DNA from: Azospirillum sp. RU38E
Lineage (GTDB): Bacteria > Pseudomonadota > Alphaproteobacteria > Azospirillales > Azospirillaceae
Assembly: GCF_900188385.1 (NCBI RefSeq)
Contig: NZ_FZOI01000001.1
Location: 744,001-808,000 of the forward strand
DNA length: 64,000 bases
Reading direction: 5' to 3'
The notes below the pieces were generated by a model, which saw nothing but the letters and a program-made list of their open reading frames with translations, was not told the DNA's origin and made no database searches. Positions 21,010 through 31,438 of this stretch are shown here, piece by piece (within the stretch, counting starts at the first letter, position 1; every line of letters begins with the position of its first letter). Position numbers and translations under genes: made by a program.

Positions 21010-21236
21010 TTTGTTTCCTCGCAATGAGAATATTTGCCGAAATTGGCTTGGCATATATAGGATAAAAATCACCTTTTCAGCAAGGCCGGAACCCCATCTG
21101 AAATATAAGACATTATACCTATTTCTTTGGTATGGGATATCTCTCGCCCGTCGTGGGGGAATTATCCTCCTAGGCTGACGTGCCTTCTGCTGTTATGGAG
21201 GGAAGCCGGGGTTCGGTTGAACGAAGGGTGTTGCTT

Positions 21237-22247
21237 ATGCGCTTCGGGCATCATTTCTTGAGCGTGATGCTGGGAGTGATCGGCATTTTGCTCGGCATTG
21301 CCAGTCTTCCCATCTGGGGTGAGTCTGTAACGCCGCAATTGGCTCCCCTTGAACATCTGCGTATTGGCTTTGCTTGGCTTTCCATTGGTTTGCTGATGGT
21401 GACCCTGCCTTTGCGGCGGTTCTTGGCGGCGCTGGTTTTTGGCCTGATTGCGTTTCTGAATCTGTTCTATCTGCTGCCCACGTTTTTAACGTTGGACCGG
21501 GGTGCACCCCCGCCAGCCGCCCAGCACTTCACCCTGCTGCACGCCAATATCTGGAACCGCAACCCGACGACCGATGCCATTGCGGCGATGGTGAACCGGG
21601 AGAGGCCGGACATCGCCGTCATGCTGGAAACCTTTCATGGTCTGCAGGAGCCCTGGTTGCCGGCGCTGGACCTGCACTGGCCCTATCGTGCGGATTGCGG
21701 CGCCGCTGGCTGCGCCAACCTGATCCTGTCGCGCTGGCCGCTGACCATTTTGGGCCAGAATAGTTCCTGGTTTAATGCAAAAGGATCGCCGGCCACGCTG
21801 GCCGTGCGGGTGCATCACCCGGCGGGGGATTTCACCCTGGTCGCCACCCATCTGGCCCAGCCTTTCGACCCTGTGTTCCAGGCCCAGGAAGGGGCCTGGC
21901 TGGCCCGCTATCTGCTTACCTTGCCGCCGCCGCTGGTGGTGACGGGGGATTTCAATTCCGCGCCTTGGTCGCCCCTGATCCGCAAGCTGGAACAGCAGGC
22001 GGGCATCACCCGCATCGCCCGGACCGGCCCCACCTGGCCATCTGGTCCCCTGAACCCGTTTGGCATTCCCATCGACCATATGCTGGGCGGGCCCGGCGTG
22101 TCGGCCGCCAATGTCCGCCGTCTGCCGCCCTTCGGGTCCGACCATCTGGCGCTGCTGGCGGAGATCGCCTTGACGCCGCAAGCTGTTGGCCCTGCAAAGC
22201 CTGCGGGGGAGGGTGGCGGCACAGCGGCCTTGGTTCCCACGCCCTGA
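21237..22247 (+). CDS. Endonuclease/exonuclease/phosphatase family membrane protein
   Basis: Encodes about 336 residues. Three N-terminal membrane segments (about residues 8-28, 41-60 and 63-85) precede an EEP domain that probably faces the periplasm. EEP motifs are present: 'HANIWN' (Asn), 'MLETFHG' (Glu), '[10 protein letters not shown]' (Asp-x-Asn) and 'GSDHLAL' (Asp-His). Relatives include nucleases and sphingomyelinase- or inositol-phosphatase-like enzymes, so the substrate is open. ATG 21237 has an AAGGG site upstream; ATG 21195 and GTG 21180 are in frame but poorly supported. lipA follows after 43 bases. Confidence 0.8.
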   Translation: MRFGHHFLSVMLGVIGILLGIASLPIWGESVTPQLAPLEHLRIGFAWLSIGLLMVTLPLRRFLAALVFGLIAFLNLFYLLPTFLTLDRGAPPPAAQHFTLLHANIWNRNPTTDAIAAMVNRERPDIAVMLETFHGLQEPWLPALDLHWPYRADCGAAGCANLILSRWPLTILGQNSSWFNAKGSPATLAVRVHHPAGDFTLVATHLAQPFDPVFQAQEGAWLARYLLTLPPPLVVTGDFNSAPWSPLIRKLEQQAGITRIARTGPTWPSGPLNPFGIPIDHMLGGPGVSAANVRRLPPFGSDHLALLAEIALTPQAVGPAKPAGEGGGTAALVPTP

Positions 22248-22290
22248 CGCCTTATCTTGGACGGCCAAGGCAATCCCCAAGGTCAGGGCC

Positions 22291-23283
22291 ATGACGATCG
22301 AAGAACCCCGCGTCCGCCACCCCGAAAAGGCGCACCGTCCGGATAACCCGATCCTGCGCAAGCCGGAATGGCTGCGCGTGAAGGCGCCGACCAGCCGCGA
22401 ATATGCGGAAACCCGCGACCTGATGCGCGGGTTGAAGCTGCATACCGTGTGCGAGGAGGCGGCCTGCCCCAATATCGGGGAGTGCTGGAAGAAGAAGCAC
22501 GCCACCTTCATGATTCTGGGTGCCATCTGCACCCGCGCCTGCGCCTTCTGCAATGTCGCCACCGGCAAGCCGCTGGCGCTCGACCCGCATGAGCCGGAAA
22601 AGGTGGCCGAAGCCGTGGGCGGGCTGGATCTGGAACATGTCGTCATCACCTCGGTCGATCGTGACGATCTGCCCGATGGCGGTGCCGACCATTTCGCCCG
22701 CACCATCCGCGCCATCCGCCAGACGGCACCGAAGACCACCATTGAAATCCTGACGCCGGATTTCATGCGCAAGCCGGGGGCGGTGGAGCTGGTGGCCGAG
22801 GCGCGGCCGGATGTGTTCAACCATAATCTGGAAACCGTGCCGCGCCTGTACCCGACCATCCGGCCGGGCGCGCGCTATTTCACCTCGCTGGCTTTGTTGC
22901 AGCGGGTGAAGGAGGTTGATCCCTCCATCTTCACCAAGTCCGGCATCATGGTCGGTCTGGGGGAGACGAAGGAGGAGGTGGGGCAGGTGATGGACGATCT
23001 GCGCGCCGCCGACGTGGATTTCCTGACCATCGGCCAATATCTGGCCCCGACGCCCAAACATGCGGCGGTGGATCGCTTTGTCACGCCGGAAGAGTTCGCG
23101 TCTTATGAAACCATTGCCCGTGGCAAGGGTTTCCTGATGGTGTCGTCCAGCCCGCTGACCCGCAGCTCCTACCATGCCGGGGATGATTTCCGGAAGCTGC
23201 GCGCCGCGCGGGAGGCCAAGCTGGCTGCACAGGCACCCGCCATCAATATTGTTGCCCTGGCAACCGGTCAGGCGTCGCTGTAA
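22291..23283 (+). CDS. lipA: Lipoyl synthase
   Basis: Encodes 330 residues. A radical SAM enzyme that inserts two sulfurs into octanoyl chains on lipoyl domains, such as those of PdhB and PdhC in this window. Both iron-sulfur cluster motifs are present: the auxiliary '[12 protein letters not shown]' and the SAM 'CTRACAFC'. '[15 protein letters not shown]' and '[11 protein letters not shown]' are conserved. The C-terminal serine ligand lies in '[14 protein letters not shown]'. The COQ10-like gene follows after 27 bases, a common alphaproteobacterial pairing. Confidence 0.98.
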   Translation: MTIEEPRVRHPEKAHRPDNPILRKPEWLRVKAPTSREYAETRDLMRGLKLHTVCEEAACPNIGECWKKKHATFMILGAICTRACAFCNVATGKPLALDPHEPEKVAEAVGGLDLEHVVITSVDRDDLPDGGADHFARTIRAIRQTAPKTTIEILTPDFMRKPGAVELVAEARPDVFNHNLETVPRLYPTIRPGARYFTSLALLQRVKEVDPSIFTKSGIMVGLGETKEEVGQVMDDLRAADVDFLTIGQYLAPTPKHAAVDRFVTPEEFASYETIARGKGFLMVSSSPLTRSSYHAGDDFRKLRAAREAKLAAQAPAINIVALATGQASL

Positions 23284-23310
23284 GGCGGGATCGAACGGAG
23301 CGCCAGAGAG

Positions 23311-23742
23311 ATGCCGACCCATGCCGAGCGGCGTGTACTGCCCTACACGCCGCAGCAGCTCTATGATCTTGTCGCCGATGTGGAGCGCTATCCGGAATTT
23401 CTGCCCTGGGCCGTGGCCTGCCGCATCCGCAAGCGGCAGGAACGGCTGATCTGGGCCGATCTGGTGATCGGTTTCAAGCTGATCCGGGAAAAATTCACCA
23501 GCAAGGTGACGCTGGACCCGGACAAGCTGTCCATCCATGTCGAATATGTCGAGGGGCCGTTCCACCACCTCAACAATCATTGGGTGTTTGAACCGCACGA
23601 GCTGGGCTGCGTCGTTGATTTTTATGTGGATTTCGAATTCCGCAACAAGATGCTGCAGACCATCATCGGCGCCCTGTTCAATGAGGCGGTGAAACGCATG
23701 GTGGCGGCGTTCGAGACGCGGGCGAAGCAGCTTTACGGGTAA
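23311..23742 (+). CDS. COQ10/RatA-like START-domain protein
   Basis: Encodes 143 residues, a single polyketide cyclase/START fold. 'ERRVLPYTPQQLYDLVADVERYPEFLPW' is the family opening and 'VDFYVDFEFRNKMLQTIIGALFNEAVKRMVAAFETRAKQLYG' its ending. Mitochondrial COQ10 binds ubiquinone and supports respiration. The E. coli relative RatA was reported as a ribosome-binding toxin, but no antitoxin partner is next to this gene. The lipA linkage favours a quinone-related role (inference). Confidence 0.88.
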   Translation: MPTHAERRVLPYTPQQLYDLVADVERYPEFLPWAVACRIRKRQERLIWADLVIGFKLIREKFTSKVTLDPDKLSIHVEYVEGPFHHLNNHWVFEPHELGCVVDFYVDFEFRNKMLQTIIGALFNEAVKRMVAAFETRAKQLYG

Positions 23743-23756
23743 AGAAGGGGCGCAAC

Positions 23757-24392
23757 ATGCCGGAATTCGATGCCGATTTCCGTGACCGGTTCCGCCAGCT
23801 GCTGCGCTGGCGCCGCGATGTACGCCATTTCAAGACCGATCCACTGCCGGAAGGCCTGTTGGAACAATTGCTTTCCGATGCCTGTCTGGCCCCCAGCGTC
23901 GGCCTGTCGGAGCCCTGGCGCTTTGTCATTGTGGAAGATGCGGCCCGGCGGCAGGCGGTGATCGATGATTTCCGCCATGCCAATGCCGATGCGCTGGCCG
24001 CACAGGCGCAGGGCGGGCGCGGGTCTGATTATGCAAGGCTGAAACTGGCGGGGCTGGTGGAAGCCCCGGTACATCTGGCCGTGTTCGCGGAAACCGATCC
24101 CGAGCAGGGTCACGGGCTGGGTCGGCGCACCATGCCGGAAACCGTGCTGTATTCCGCCGCCATGTCGATTTTCACCCTCTGGCTCTCGGCCCGCGCCCAT
24201 GGGGTGGGGCTGGGCTGGGTCTCCATCCTGGACCCCGACACCGTGACGGCACTGCTGGATGTGCCGGCGGGCTGGCGGCTGGTCGGCTATCTCTGCCTGG
24301 GCTATCCGGCGACGGAGGAGGGCCGGCCGGAGCTGGAGCGGGAAGGCTGGGAGCACCGCCGCCCGCCGGAAGCTCATTGGCTGCGCCGGTAA
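23757..24392 (+). CDS. bluB: 5,6-dimethylbenzimidazole synthase
   Basis: Encodes 211 residues, normal for BluB. This flavin-destroying enzyme of the nitroreductase fold makes the lower ligand of vitamin B12 from reduced FMN. Seen: 'FRQLLRWRRDVRHFKTDPLP' (FMN-phosphate Arg residues), 'LSDACLAPSVGLSEPWRFV', 'GLGRRTMPETVLYSAAMSI' and 'GVGLGWVSILDP'. It is 14 bases after the COQ10-like gene, so probably cotranscribed, and converges with the next gene only seven bases away. No cobalamin riboswitch is visible nearby. Confidence 0.9.
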   Translation: MPEFDADFRDRFRQLLRWRRDVRHFKTDPLPEGLLEQLLSDACLAPSVGLSEPWRFVIVEDAARRQAVIDDFRHANADALAAQAQGGRGSDYARLKLAGLVEAPVHLAVFAETDPEQGHGLGRRTMPETVLYSAAMSIFTLWLSARAHGVGLGWVSILDPDTVTALLDVPAGWRLVGYLCLGYPATEEGRPELEREGWEHRRPPEAHWLRR

Positions 24393-24399
24393 CCGCGCC

Positions 24400-26868
24400 C
24401 TACATTTCTTTCGGCAGGCTCTGCAAGGAGAGCAGCGCCTCTGCCACCCCGGCCGGCTGGGGGCGGGAGAAATAAAATCCCTGGCCATAGCGGCATTCCA
24501 GCCCGCGCAGGAACTGTACCTCTGCCGCCGTTTCAATCCCCTCGGCCACCACATCCATATCCAGGCTTTTGGCCAGCAGCAGGATGATGCGGGAAATCTC
24601 CTCCCGCCGGTCATTCTCACCGGTCCCATGCACGAAGGCGCGGTCGATCTTCAGGGTACCGACCGGATAGCGGTGCAGATAGGAGAGGCTGGAATAGCCG
24701 GTGCCGAAATCATCCAGCGACAGGCCGACCCCCAGATCGCGGATCTGCTGCATCAGCACCACCACGCGCCCCGGATCATCCATCAGCAGGCTTTCGGTGA
24801 TCTCCAGCTTCAAGGTCTCCGGCGCGATGCCGGATGCGGCCAGGGCGGCACGGACATGGCCGACAATATCATCATCCAGCATCTGCCGGCCGGAGACATT
24901 GACGCTCATGAACAGGCCGCTGCCATGCGCCTTCTGCCAGCGCGCCAGCTGTTGCGTCGCTTCCCCCAAGGCCCAGCGGCCGATTTGCAGGATCAGGCCG
25001 GTATCTTCGGCCAGCGGGACAAATTCGGAAGGCGCGATCATGCCGCGCTCCGGATGGTTCCAACGGATCAGCGCTTCGAACCCGGCGATGCTGCCATCGG
25101 ACAGGCGGACGATGGGCTGGTAATGCAGGGCCAGCTGCTGCAGATCGGCCGCCTGCCGCAGGTCCGTTTCCGTGCGCAGGCGGGACATGGCGCGGTCACG
25201 CAGCGCCTCGTCGAACATTTCCACCCGGTTGCGGCCATCGCCCTTGGCGCGGAACATGGCCAGGCTGGCATCGCGCAGCATGTCGGCCGCCTGGGTATAG
25301 CCGGTGTGCGACATGGCGATGCCGCCCGATACCGTCAGCACCACCCGTTCGCCGCTGGTCAGCTGCAGCGGTTCGGCAATGCGGGCGGCCAGCCGGGTGG
25401 CGGCGGACAGGGCCGCCTTCACATCCACCACCCCATCCATCAGCACGGCATATTCATCGGCGGAGATGCGGCCCACCGTGTCGCCGGCCCGCCGCTCCCG
25501 TTCCAGCCGCTGGCCCAGCAGGCGCAGGACTTCATCCCCGGCCAGCGGCCCCAGACTGTCATTGACCCGCTTGAAATGGTCCAGATCGAACAGGATGACG
25601 GCGCAGGGCGGATCGTCCGGCCGGCGGCGCCGGCCCAGCGTCTGGCTGATACGGTCCAGCAGCAGGGAGCGATTGGGCAGCCCGGTCAAGCCATCATGGA
25701 AGGCATCGAACAGGATTTGCTGTTCGGCACGTTTGCGGTCGGTGATGTCGGTCATCGATCCGGCCATGCGGATGGCATCGCCCAGCGCATCGCGGATGGC
25801 GACACCCCGGATCAAGACCCACAGCTCCCCGCCACTGTCATGGCGGATGCGCACCTCATGTTCCAGATGCTCCGTCCCGCCGGACAGATGCAGGGAAAAG
25901 GCGGCGCGCAGGCCCGGCAGGTCGCTGGCATGGATCAGGGCAAACCAATCCTCAATCGTGCCGGTCCATTCGCCATGCGGCAGGCCCAGCATGTCCGACC
26001 AGCGGGGGGAGTAATAAACATCGCCCTCGCTGATCCGCCAGTCCCACAACCCGTCATTGGCGCCCTGGGCGGCCAGGGCATAGCGTTCCTCGCTGATGCG
26101 CAGCTGTTCCTCGGCCACCTTGCGGTCGGTAATGTCGGATTGTGAGCCGACAAGGCGCAGCGGCTCCCCTGACGCATCCATCACCGCGATGCCCCGGCAC
26201 AGCATCCAGCGCCAGCCGGCGCTGGCATGTTGGATTCGGTACTCAATCTGGAACGGCTTGGCCCCGGCGGAGACCTGGGCATCCAGGGTGGCCTGCAGCC
26301 AGATCAGGTCTTCCGGATGCACCCGGTTCAACCATTCCTCCGGCCCGTCGCCGATCTCTTCCTCCGTATGGCCGATCAGGGCCTTCCAGCGGGGGGCATA
26401 ATAAAGCCGGTCGGTGCGCAGATCCCAGTCATAGAGACCGTCATTGGTGGCGGCGGCCGCCAGGGCCAGCCGCTCCTCTGACAGGCGCAGTTTTTCTTCG
26501 GCCTGCTTGCGTTCGGTAATGTCGATGGCGGTGCCGATCAGCCGGTTGACGCAGCCATCCGACCCGGCCTGAACGGCCCCACGCAGCATCAGCCAGGTCC
26601 AGTCCCCCTTGGGACTGCGCACCCGATGTTCAATGACCACCCGACGCCCGGCCAGCCGGTCAGGCGACCGCAAGGTCGCCTCCAGCCAGGGCAGATCATC
26701 GGGATGGACGTGGGAAAACCAGAAGCCCAGGCAGATATCCTGCCCGTTTGCCGGCACCGGCAGAAAGGCCCTGAAGCCAGGGGAGAGGAACAGCCGATCA
26801 CTCCCAACATCCCAATCCCAGATAGCCTCACCACTGGCGAAAGCAGCCAGCATATAGCGTTGGGCCAT
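24400..26868 (-). CDS. PAS-PAS-PAS-GGDEF-EAL protein with degenerate GGDEF
   Basis: Encodes about 822 residues. Three PAS_3-type domains (roughly residues 5-110, 140-240 and 265-370) show repeated 'WDW.....YYSPRW' cores, probably sensing a small ligand or redox state. The GGDEF domain (about 380-545) reads SADEY at about 468-472, so cyclase activity is unlikely. The EAL domain (about 555-815) looks intact: 'FEALIRW' near 597, 'VNVSGRQ', and 'LDDFGTGYSSLSYL' near 718. Net activity is therefore probably c-di-GMP hydrolysis. No membrane segment is evident. ATG 26868 is chosen; a TTG at 26892 is possible. Confidence 0.88.
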   Translation of the reverse strand: MAQRYMLAAFASGEAIWDWDVGSDRLFLSPGFRAFLPVPANGQDICLGFWFSHVHPDDLPWLEATLRSPDRLAGRRVVIEHRVRSPKGDWTWLMLRGAVQAGSDGCVNRLIGTAIDITERKQAEEKLRLSEERLALAAAATNDGLYDWDLRTDRLYYAPRWKALIGHTEEEIGDGPEEWLNRVHPEDLIWLQATLDAQVSAGAKPFQIEYRIQHASAGWRWMLCRGIAVMDASGEPLRLVGSQSDITDRKVAEEQLRISEERYALAAQGANDGLWDWRISEGDVYYSPRWSDMLGLPHGEWTGTIEDWFALIHASDLPGLRAAFSLHLSGGTEHLEHEVRIRHDSGGELWVLIRGVAIRDALGDAIRMAGSMTDITDRKRAEQQILFDAFHDGLTGLPNRSLLLDRISQTLGRRRRPDDPPCAVILFDLDHFKRVNDSLGPLAGDEVLRLLGQRLERERRAGDTVGRISADEYAVLMDGVVDVKAALSAATRLAARIAEPLQLTSGERVVLTVSGGIAMSHTGYTQAADMLRDASLAMFRAKGDGRNRVEMFDEALRDRAMSRLRTETDLRQAADLQQLALHYQPIVRLSDGSIAGFEALIRWNHPERGMIAPSEFVPLAEDTGLILQIGRWALGEATQQLARWQKAHGSGLFMSVNVSGRQMLDDDIVGHVRAALAASGIAPETLKLEITESLLMDDPGRVVVLMQQIRDLGVGLSLDDFGTGYSSLSYLHRYPVGTLKIDRAFVHGTGENDRREEISRIILLLAKSLDMDVVAEGIETAAEVQFLRGLECRYGQGFYFSRPQPAGVAEALLSLQSLPKEM

Positions 26869-26997
26869 GGTGTCTTCTGGGGAGTCGGGCAAGGAAGCGG
26901 GGCCGGAAGATTGGGTCAGACGAAGATATTATACCATTGGATGGCGCCTTCGCTACGTATGTTCGCTTTTGTTCGAATTTATATTAAACTGCCGTTC

Positions 26998-27759
26998 ATG
27001 GAATGGACGGATCAGGCGATCATGCTCAGTGCCCGCCCCTATGGGGAGACCGCCGCCCTGGCGGTGCTGCTGACGCGCGACCATGGCCGCCATGCCGGAC
27101 TGGTACATGGCGGCCAGTCCGGCCGCCACCGTGCGGCGCTGGAACCGGGTTCCCGTGTTGCTGCCCATTGGCGGGCGCGTCTGTCGGACCAGCTCGGCCA
27201 TTATGCGCTGGAACTGGAGCGGGCCACGGCAGCCCAGCTGCTGGATGAGCCGGACCGGCTGGCCTGTCTGATCTCCGCCTGCGCCCTGGTCGATACGATT
27301 CTGCCGGAACGCGAACCGCACCCCGCGCTTTATGAGGCCACGCTGGCCCTGTTCGATGCGCTGCTGCTGGATGTTTGGGCGGAGGTCTATGTCCGCTGGG
27401 AGGTGGGGTTGCTGGAGCTGGCCGGATTCGGCCTGGATTTTTCCCGCTGTGCCGCCACCGGGCGGGAATTGGCAGCACTGGGCAATGAAACCCTCACCCA
27501 TATCAGCCCCCGCACCGGCCGCGCCGTCAGCACCAGTGCTGCGGAGCCGTTCAAGGATAAGCTGTTGCCGCTGCCGCCCTTTCTGCTGGGGCTTTCGGCG
27601 GGCGGCTATGAAGAGGTGAAGCAGGGGCTGGACCTGACGGGCTATTTCCTGGAACGTTTTGTCTTCGCCCAGCGCCATGTCGATCTGCCGCCGGCCCGGC
27701 GGCGCTTCGTAGAACGCTATACCCGTCAGCAAACCATATCTGGTATGGATGGCGCATGA
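26998..27759 (+). CDS. recO: DNA repair protein RecO
   Basis: Encodes 253 residues. RecO works with RecR (and RecF) to load RecA on SSB-coated DNA. The OB-fold N-terminus begins '[39 protein letters not shown]', a typical alphaproteobacterial RecO, followed by helical segments and '[18 protein letters not shown]' at the zinc-finger position, where most Cys are missing. The ATG at 26998 fits the family start. The upstream 110 bases are AT-rich and should hold the promoter. Its TGA overlaps the parC ATG (ATGA). Confidence 0.93.
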   Translation: MEWTDQAIMLSARPYGETAALAVLLTRDHGRHAGLVHGGQSGRHRAALEPGSRVAAHWRARLSDQLGHYALELERATAAQLLDEPDRLACLISACALVDTILPEREPHPALYEATLALFDALLLDVWAEVYVRWEVGLLELAGFGLDFSRCAATGRELAALGNETLTHISPRTGRAVSTSAAEPFKDKLLPLPPFLLGLSAGGYEEVKQGLDLTGYFLERFVFAQRHVDLPPARRRFVERYTRQQTISGMDGA

Positions 27760-30020
27760 CCGACGCTGCTTTTGAAATCGTGGACAAGCGCCTCGCCGAT
27801 GCATTGGGTGAGCGCTATCTGTCCTACGCGCTCTCCACCATCGTCTCCCGCTCGCTGCCCGACGTGCGCGACGGGTTGAAGCCTGTGCATCGCCGCATCC
27901 TGTTCGCGATGAGCCAGTTGAAGCTGGACCCGAACACGATGCCGAAGAAATCGGCCCGCGTGGTCGGCGATGTGATCGGTAAGTTCCACCCCCATGGCGA
28001 CCAGTCCGTCTATGACGCGCTGGTGCGGCTGGCGCAGGATTTCGCCAGCCGTTACCCGCTGGTGGAAGGCCAGGGTAATTTCGGCAATATCGACGGCGAT
28101 AACGCCGCCGCCATGCGATATACCGAGGCCAAGCTGACCGAGGTGGCCAAGGCCCTGATGCAGGGGATCGAGGAGGACGCCACCGATTTCCGCCCCACCT
28201 ATGACGGGGATGGCGAGGAACCCATCGTTCTGCCGGCGGCCTTCCCCAACCTGCTGGCCAATGGCTCGGCGGGTATCGCGGTCGGCATGGCCACCAGCAT
28301 TCCGCCGCATAATGTCGGTGAAATCTGCGGCGCCCTGAACCTGATCATCGAGCGGGAATTGCTGCCCGTCCCGGAAAAGCGCCGTCCGGTGACGGTGGAT
28401 GAGCTGGTCAGCTGGGTGCGCGGGCCGGATTTCCCCACCGGCGGTGTGCTGGTGGAAAGCCGCGCCAACATCATCGAGGCCTATCGCACCGGGCGCGGGG
28501 CCTTCCGCACCCGGGCGCGCTGGACCAAGGAAATGCTGGGCCAGGGCACCTGGCAGGTGGTGGTGACGCAAATCCCCTATCAGGTGCAGAAATCGCGCTT
28601 GGTGGAAAAGATCGCCGAACTGCTGGCAGAGCGGAAGCTGCCGCTGCTGGAAGATGTGCGCGACGAGTCGGCCGAAGATATCCGGCTTGTCCTGATCCCG
28701 AAGAGCCGGAATGTCGATCCGGCCGTGATGATGGAACAGCTGTTCCGCAACACGGATCTGGAAACCCGCTTCAGCCTGAATATGAATGTGCTGGATGGCG
28801 GGCTGATCCCCCGTGTCATGAATCTGCACGAGGTGTTGAAGGCCTTCCTGGATCACCGGCAGGAGGTGCTGATCCGCCGGTCGCGCCACCGGCTGGGGGA
28901 GATCGACCATCGGCTGGAAGTGCTGGGCGGCTATCTGATTGCCTATCTGAACCTGGATGAGGTGATCCGCATCATCCGGGAAGAGGATGAGCCGAAGAAG
29001 GAACTGATGCGCACCTTCAGCCTGAGCGATGTGCAGGCCGAAGCCATCTTGAACATGCGGCTGCGTTCCTTGCGCCGGCTGGAAGAGTTCGAGATCAAGA
29101 AGGAACACGATTCCTTGACGGCGGAGCGGGCCACGCTGGCCAGCCTGCTGGAGGATGAGGGCAAGCGCTGGAAGGCCATCCGCACGGAAGTGCAGCAGAT
29201 GGACAAGAAATTCGGCCGCTCCACCCAGCTGGGCGAACGACGGACGGAGATCGGGGAAGCCCCGGCTGACCTCGCCGTGCCGGTGGAAGCCATGATTGAG
29301 CGGGAGCCGCTGACCATCTTCCTGTCGGAAAAGGGCTGGATCAGGGCCGTTTCCAAGCATCTGGGCCCGGCGGAGACGGCGGAGACCAAATATAAGGAAG
29401 GTGACAAGGAAGGCTTTGTCCTTCACGCGGAGACGGTGGACAAGCTGCTGATCTTCGCCAGCAACGGCAAATTCTATACGCTGGGCGCGGACAAGCTGCC
29501 GCGTGGCCGTGGCTTTGGTGAGCCGGTACGCCTGATGATCGATCTGGGCGAGGCGGAAATTATCGGCATGTTGCGCCACCGGCCCGGCACCCGTCTGCTG
29601 GTGGCCTCCAGCGACGGGCGCGGCTTCCAGGTGGAAGCTGATGATGTGGTGGCACAGACCCGCGCCGGCAAACAGGTTCTGAACACGGGCGATGGCTCCA
29701 CCGCCGTGCTGGCCGTGCCGGTGGAAGGCGATGCCGTGGCGGTGATCGGCAATAACCGTCGCCTGCTGGTGTTCAAGCTGGAAGAAGTGCCCATCCTGGC
29801 GCGCGGCAAAGGTGTCGCCCTGCAGAAATACAAAGATGCCAGCCTGTCGGATTTGAAACTGTTCAATCTGGCAGACGGGTTGAGCTGGAAGCTGGGTGGC
29901 ACGGAAGGCCGGATGCGCACTGTTGCCATGCCGGAACTGTCCGGCTGGGTGGCCTTCCGCGGCACACCCGGCAAGCTGCCGCCCAACGGCTTCCCCAAGA
30001 ACAATAAATTCACGGACTGA
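27756..30020 (+). CDS. parC: DNA topoisomerase IV subunit A
   Basis: Encodes 754 residues, ParC-like in length (GyrA is longer). It decatenates daughter chromosomes with ParE. Seen: '[29 protein letters not shown]', '[19 protein letters not shown]', and the DNA-cleaving Tyr122 in '[12 protein letters not shown]'. The C-terminal beta-propeller includes '[11 protein letters not shown]' and '[12 protein letters not shown]'. It is translationally coupled to recO. A strong 18 bp inverted repeat follows the stop. Confidence 0.95.
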   Translation: MTDAAFEIVDKRLADALGERYLSYALSTIVSRSLPDVRDGLKPVHRRILFAMSQLKLDPNTMPKKSARVVGDVIGKFHPHGDQSVYDALVRLAQDFASRYPLVEGQGNFGNIDGDNAAAMRYTEAKLTEVAKALMQGIEEDATDFRPTYDGDGEEPIVLPAAFPNLLANGSAGIAVGMATSIPPHNVGEICGALNLIIERELLPVPEKRRPVTVDELVSWVRGPDFPTGGVLVESRANIIEAYRTGRGAFRTRARWTKEMLGQGTWQVVVTQIPYQVQKSRLVEKIAELLAERKLPLLEDVRDESAEDIRLVLIPKSRNVDPAVMMEQLFRNTDLETRFSLNMNVLDGGLIPRVMNLHEVLKAFLDHRQEVLIRRSRHRLGEIDHRLEVLGGYLIAYLNLDEVIRIIREEDEPKKELMRTFSLSDVQAEAILNMRLRSLRRLEEFEIKKEHDSLTAERATLASLLEDEGKRWKAIRTEVQQMDKKFGRSTQLGERRTEIGEAPADLAVPVEAMIEREPLTIFLSEKGWIRAVSKHLGPAETAETKYKEGDKEGFVLHAETVDKLLIFASNGKFYTLGADKLPRGRGFGEPVRLMIDLGEAEIIGMLRHRPGTRLLVASSDGRGFQVEADDVVAQTRAGKQVLNTGDGSTAVLAVPVEGDAVAVIGNNRRLLVFKLEEVPILARGKGVALQKYKDASLSDLKLFNLADGLSWKLGGTEGRMRTVAMPELSGWVAFRGTPGKLPPNGFPKNNKFTD

Positions 30021-30031
30021 ATATGGTGAAA

Positions 30032-30077
30032 TCCCGGCCGGACCTTCTGGATAGATTTGCAGAAGGTCCGGCCGGGA
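30032..30077. repeat. Perfect 18 bp inverted repeat after parC
   Basis: TCCCGGCCGGACCTTCTG (30032-30049) and its exact inverse (30060-30077) flank a 10-base loop. There is no T run after it, so it may be a Rho-independent terminator lacking a tail, an mRNA 3'-end stabiliser, or part of the leader of the next gene. Confidence 0.75.
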
Positions 30078-30138
30078 CTAGACTCACTCCCGTTAAGAAC
30101 CGGCAACCAGACCGGTGAGCAGGGGAGTGACGAAGCGC

Positions 30139-31398
30139 ATGGCCGGAAGGACGCAGCACCTGCTGGCGGCATTTTCAACATGCCTTGCCATTACTGTGCC
30201 GGTGCGTGCCTCGGACGTTTTGCAGTTCCTGACCAATATCGCCCCGCCTTATCAGGAAATGGTGGATGGTGCCTTGGATGGCAGTTCCATGCGCACATTA
30301 TCCTGCGTGATGACCCGGTTGAATCAGCGGTATGAGGTGGACCTTGCCCCCTGGCTGCGCGCCCGGGAACAGGTGCGCAATGGCGCCGCCCAGGGCCTGT
30401 TTTCCGTGGCGGCGGATTTTGACAACCAGAGCGGCAATGGCCGGCTGTCGCTGCCCCTGGCGCTGGAACGTTGGGTCTGGGTGACCCTGACGGGCGTGAA
30501 GCCGATGCGCTTTGCCCTGGAGAAGGATCAGCGGGTGGCGGCGGTGCTGGGCTCCAACCAGTTGAAATGGCTGGAAGGGCAGGGGGCAAATATCGGTGGC
30601 GGTGCCCGTTCGACGGTGCAGCTGTTGCGGATGCTGGCGGCCCGACGGGTTGATGCGGTGCTGGTGGACGAGGCGGAATTGCATATCGCCTGGCAGGAAG
30701 CCGGGGTCGATCCCACGGCACTGGCGGTTTCCTTCGAACGCTATATGCCGCTGGGTGTCTATTTCTCCAACGCCTTTCTTGATGCGAATCCAGGCTTTCT
30801 GGAGCGGTTCAACCGGGAGATTGCGGCATGCCCTTCCAGCAGCATGTCGCTTTCCCCGATGGAGCGGCGGGCGGTATTGGCGGCTGCCCGCCATATCCAG
30901 GAAATGCTGCTGGCAGAACCGCGCCTGCTGCCCGCCTTGTTGCTGGCAGATCAGGCCAGTGCCGGCCTGTCCGTGCCGCAAATCCTGGAGCGGGATGGTC
31001 TCTATCAGCGGCACCGCACCACCATGAACCATCCACTGGTGCGGGCCGTGCGGGACCATCCGCTCTCGGCCTTGCTGGCGCGCTTGCGTGCCGCATCGAA
31101 AGGGGAGGTGGCTGAAATTCAACTGTTCGACAATGCCGGCCTCACCTTGGCAGCCGATCCGCTGCCCAGTGATCTCTGGCAGGCGGATGAAGCGAAGTTC
31201 AGCCAGACGGTGCCCAAGGGGTCGGACAGCATCTTCGTCGATGCCATCAGCTTTGATGAATCGACCAGCCAGTACAGTGTTCAGGCCAGTTTCGCCCTGC
31301 CCGGCAAGGAGCCGGGCAGTGTTGCCGGTGGGCTGACGATTGGCCTGAATATCGAACACACCTTGAATACCGACGGGGCCAAACCCTGGCTGCCGTAA
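30139..31398 (+). CDS. Periplasmic substrate-binding-like protein with C-terminal PDC-like sensor domain
   Basis: Encodes about 419 residues. A signal peptide (MAGRTQ...VPVRA, about residues 1-24) implies export. Residues ~25-235 look like a class 3 periplasmic binding protein ('FLTNIAPPYQEMVDG', 'VRNGAAQGLFSVAAD', a late 'RVDAVLVDEAEL'). The C-terminal ~110 residues ('VAEIQLFDNAGLTLA', 'SDLWQADEAKF' near 344, 'SIFVDAISFDESTSQYSVQASF') have the pattern of PDC/dCache sensory domains. No membrane anchor follows, so it would be a soluble sensor. It converges with a chemoreceptor gene 40 bases away. ATG 30139 has AGGGGAG upstream; GTG 30115 is an alternative. Confidence 0.6.
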   Translation: MAGRTQHLLAAFSTCLAITVPVRASDVLQFLTNIAPPYQEMVDGALDGSSMRTLSCVMTRLNQRYEVDLAPWLRAREQVRNGAAQGLFSVAADFDNQSGNGRLSLPLALERWVWVTLTGVKPMRFALEKDQRVAAVLGSNQLKWLEGQGANIGGGARSTVQLLRMLAARRVDAVLVDEAELHIAWQEAGVDPTALAVSFERYMPLGVYFSNAFLDANPGFLERFNREIAACPSSSMSLSPMERRAVLAAARHIQEMLLAEPRLLPALLLADQASAGLSVPQILERDGLYQRHRTTMNHPLVRAVRDHPLSALLARLRAASKGEVAEIQLFDNAGLTLAADPLPSDLWQADEAKFSQTVPKGSDSIFVDAISFDESTSQYSVQASFALPGKEPGSVAGGLTIGLNIEHTLNTDGAKPWLP

Positions 31399-31438
31399 GG
31401 GGCGGCACGGGCACCGGCGGGTGCCCGTGCGCCAGGGG

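Noticed and set aside
23311-23742. Naming the COQ10-like gene as a RatA toxin
   Set aside because: No adjacent antitoxin gene, and the lipA/bluB context with the START-domain pattern fits a quinone-related protein better.
23743-24392. A cobalamin riboswitch controlling bluB
   Set aside because: The gap before bluB is only 14 bases and no B12-box-like sequence was found upstream in the operon.
24259-26145. A 628-codon open frame on the plus strand opposite the PAS/EAL gene
   Set aside because: It overlaps the end of bluB in another frame and has no recognisable domain; the minus-strand protein has clear PAS, GGDEF and EAL motifs.
27726-29579. A 617-codon open frame antisense to parC
   Set aside because: Shadow of a conserved gene with no motif of its own.
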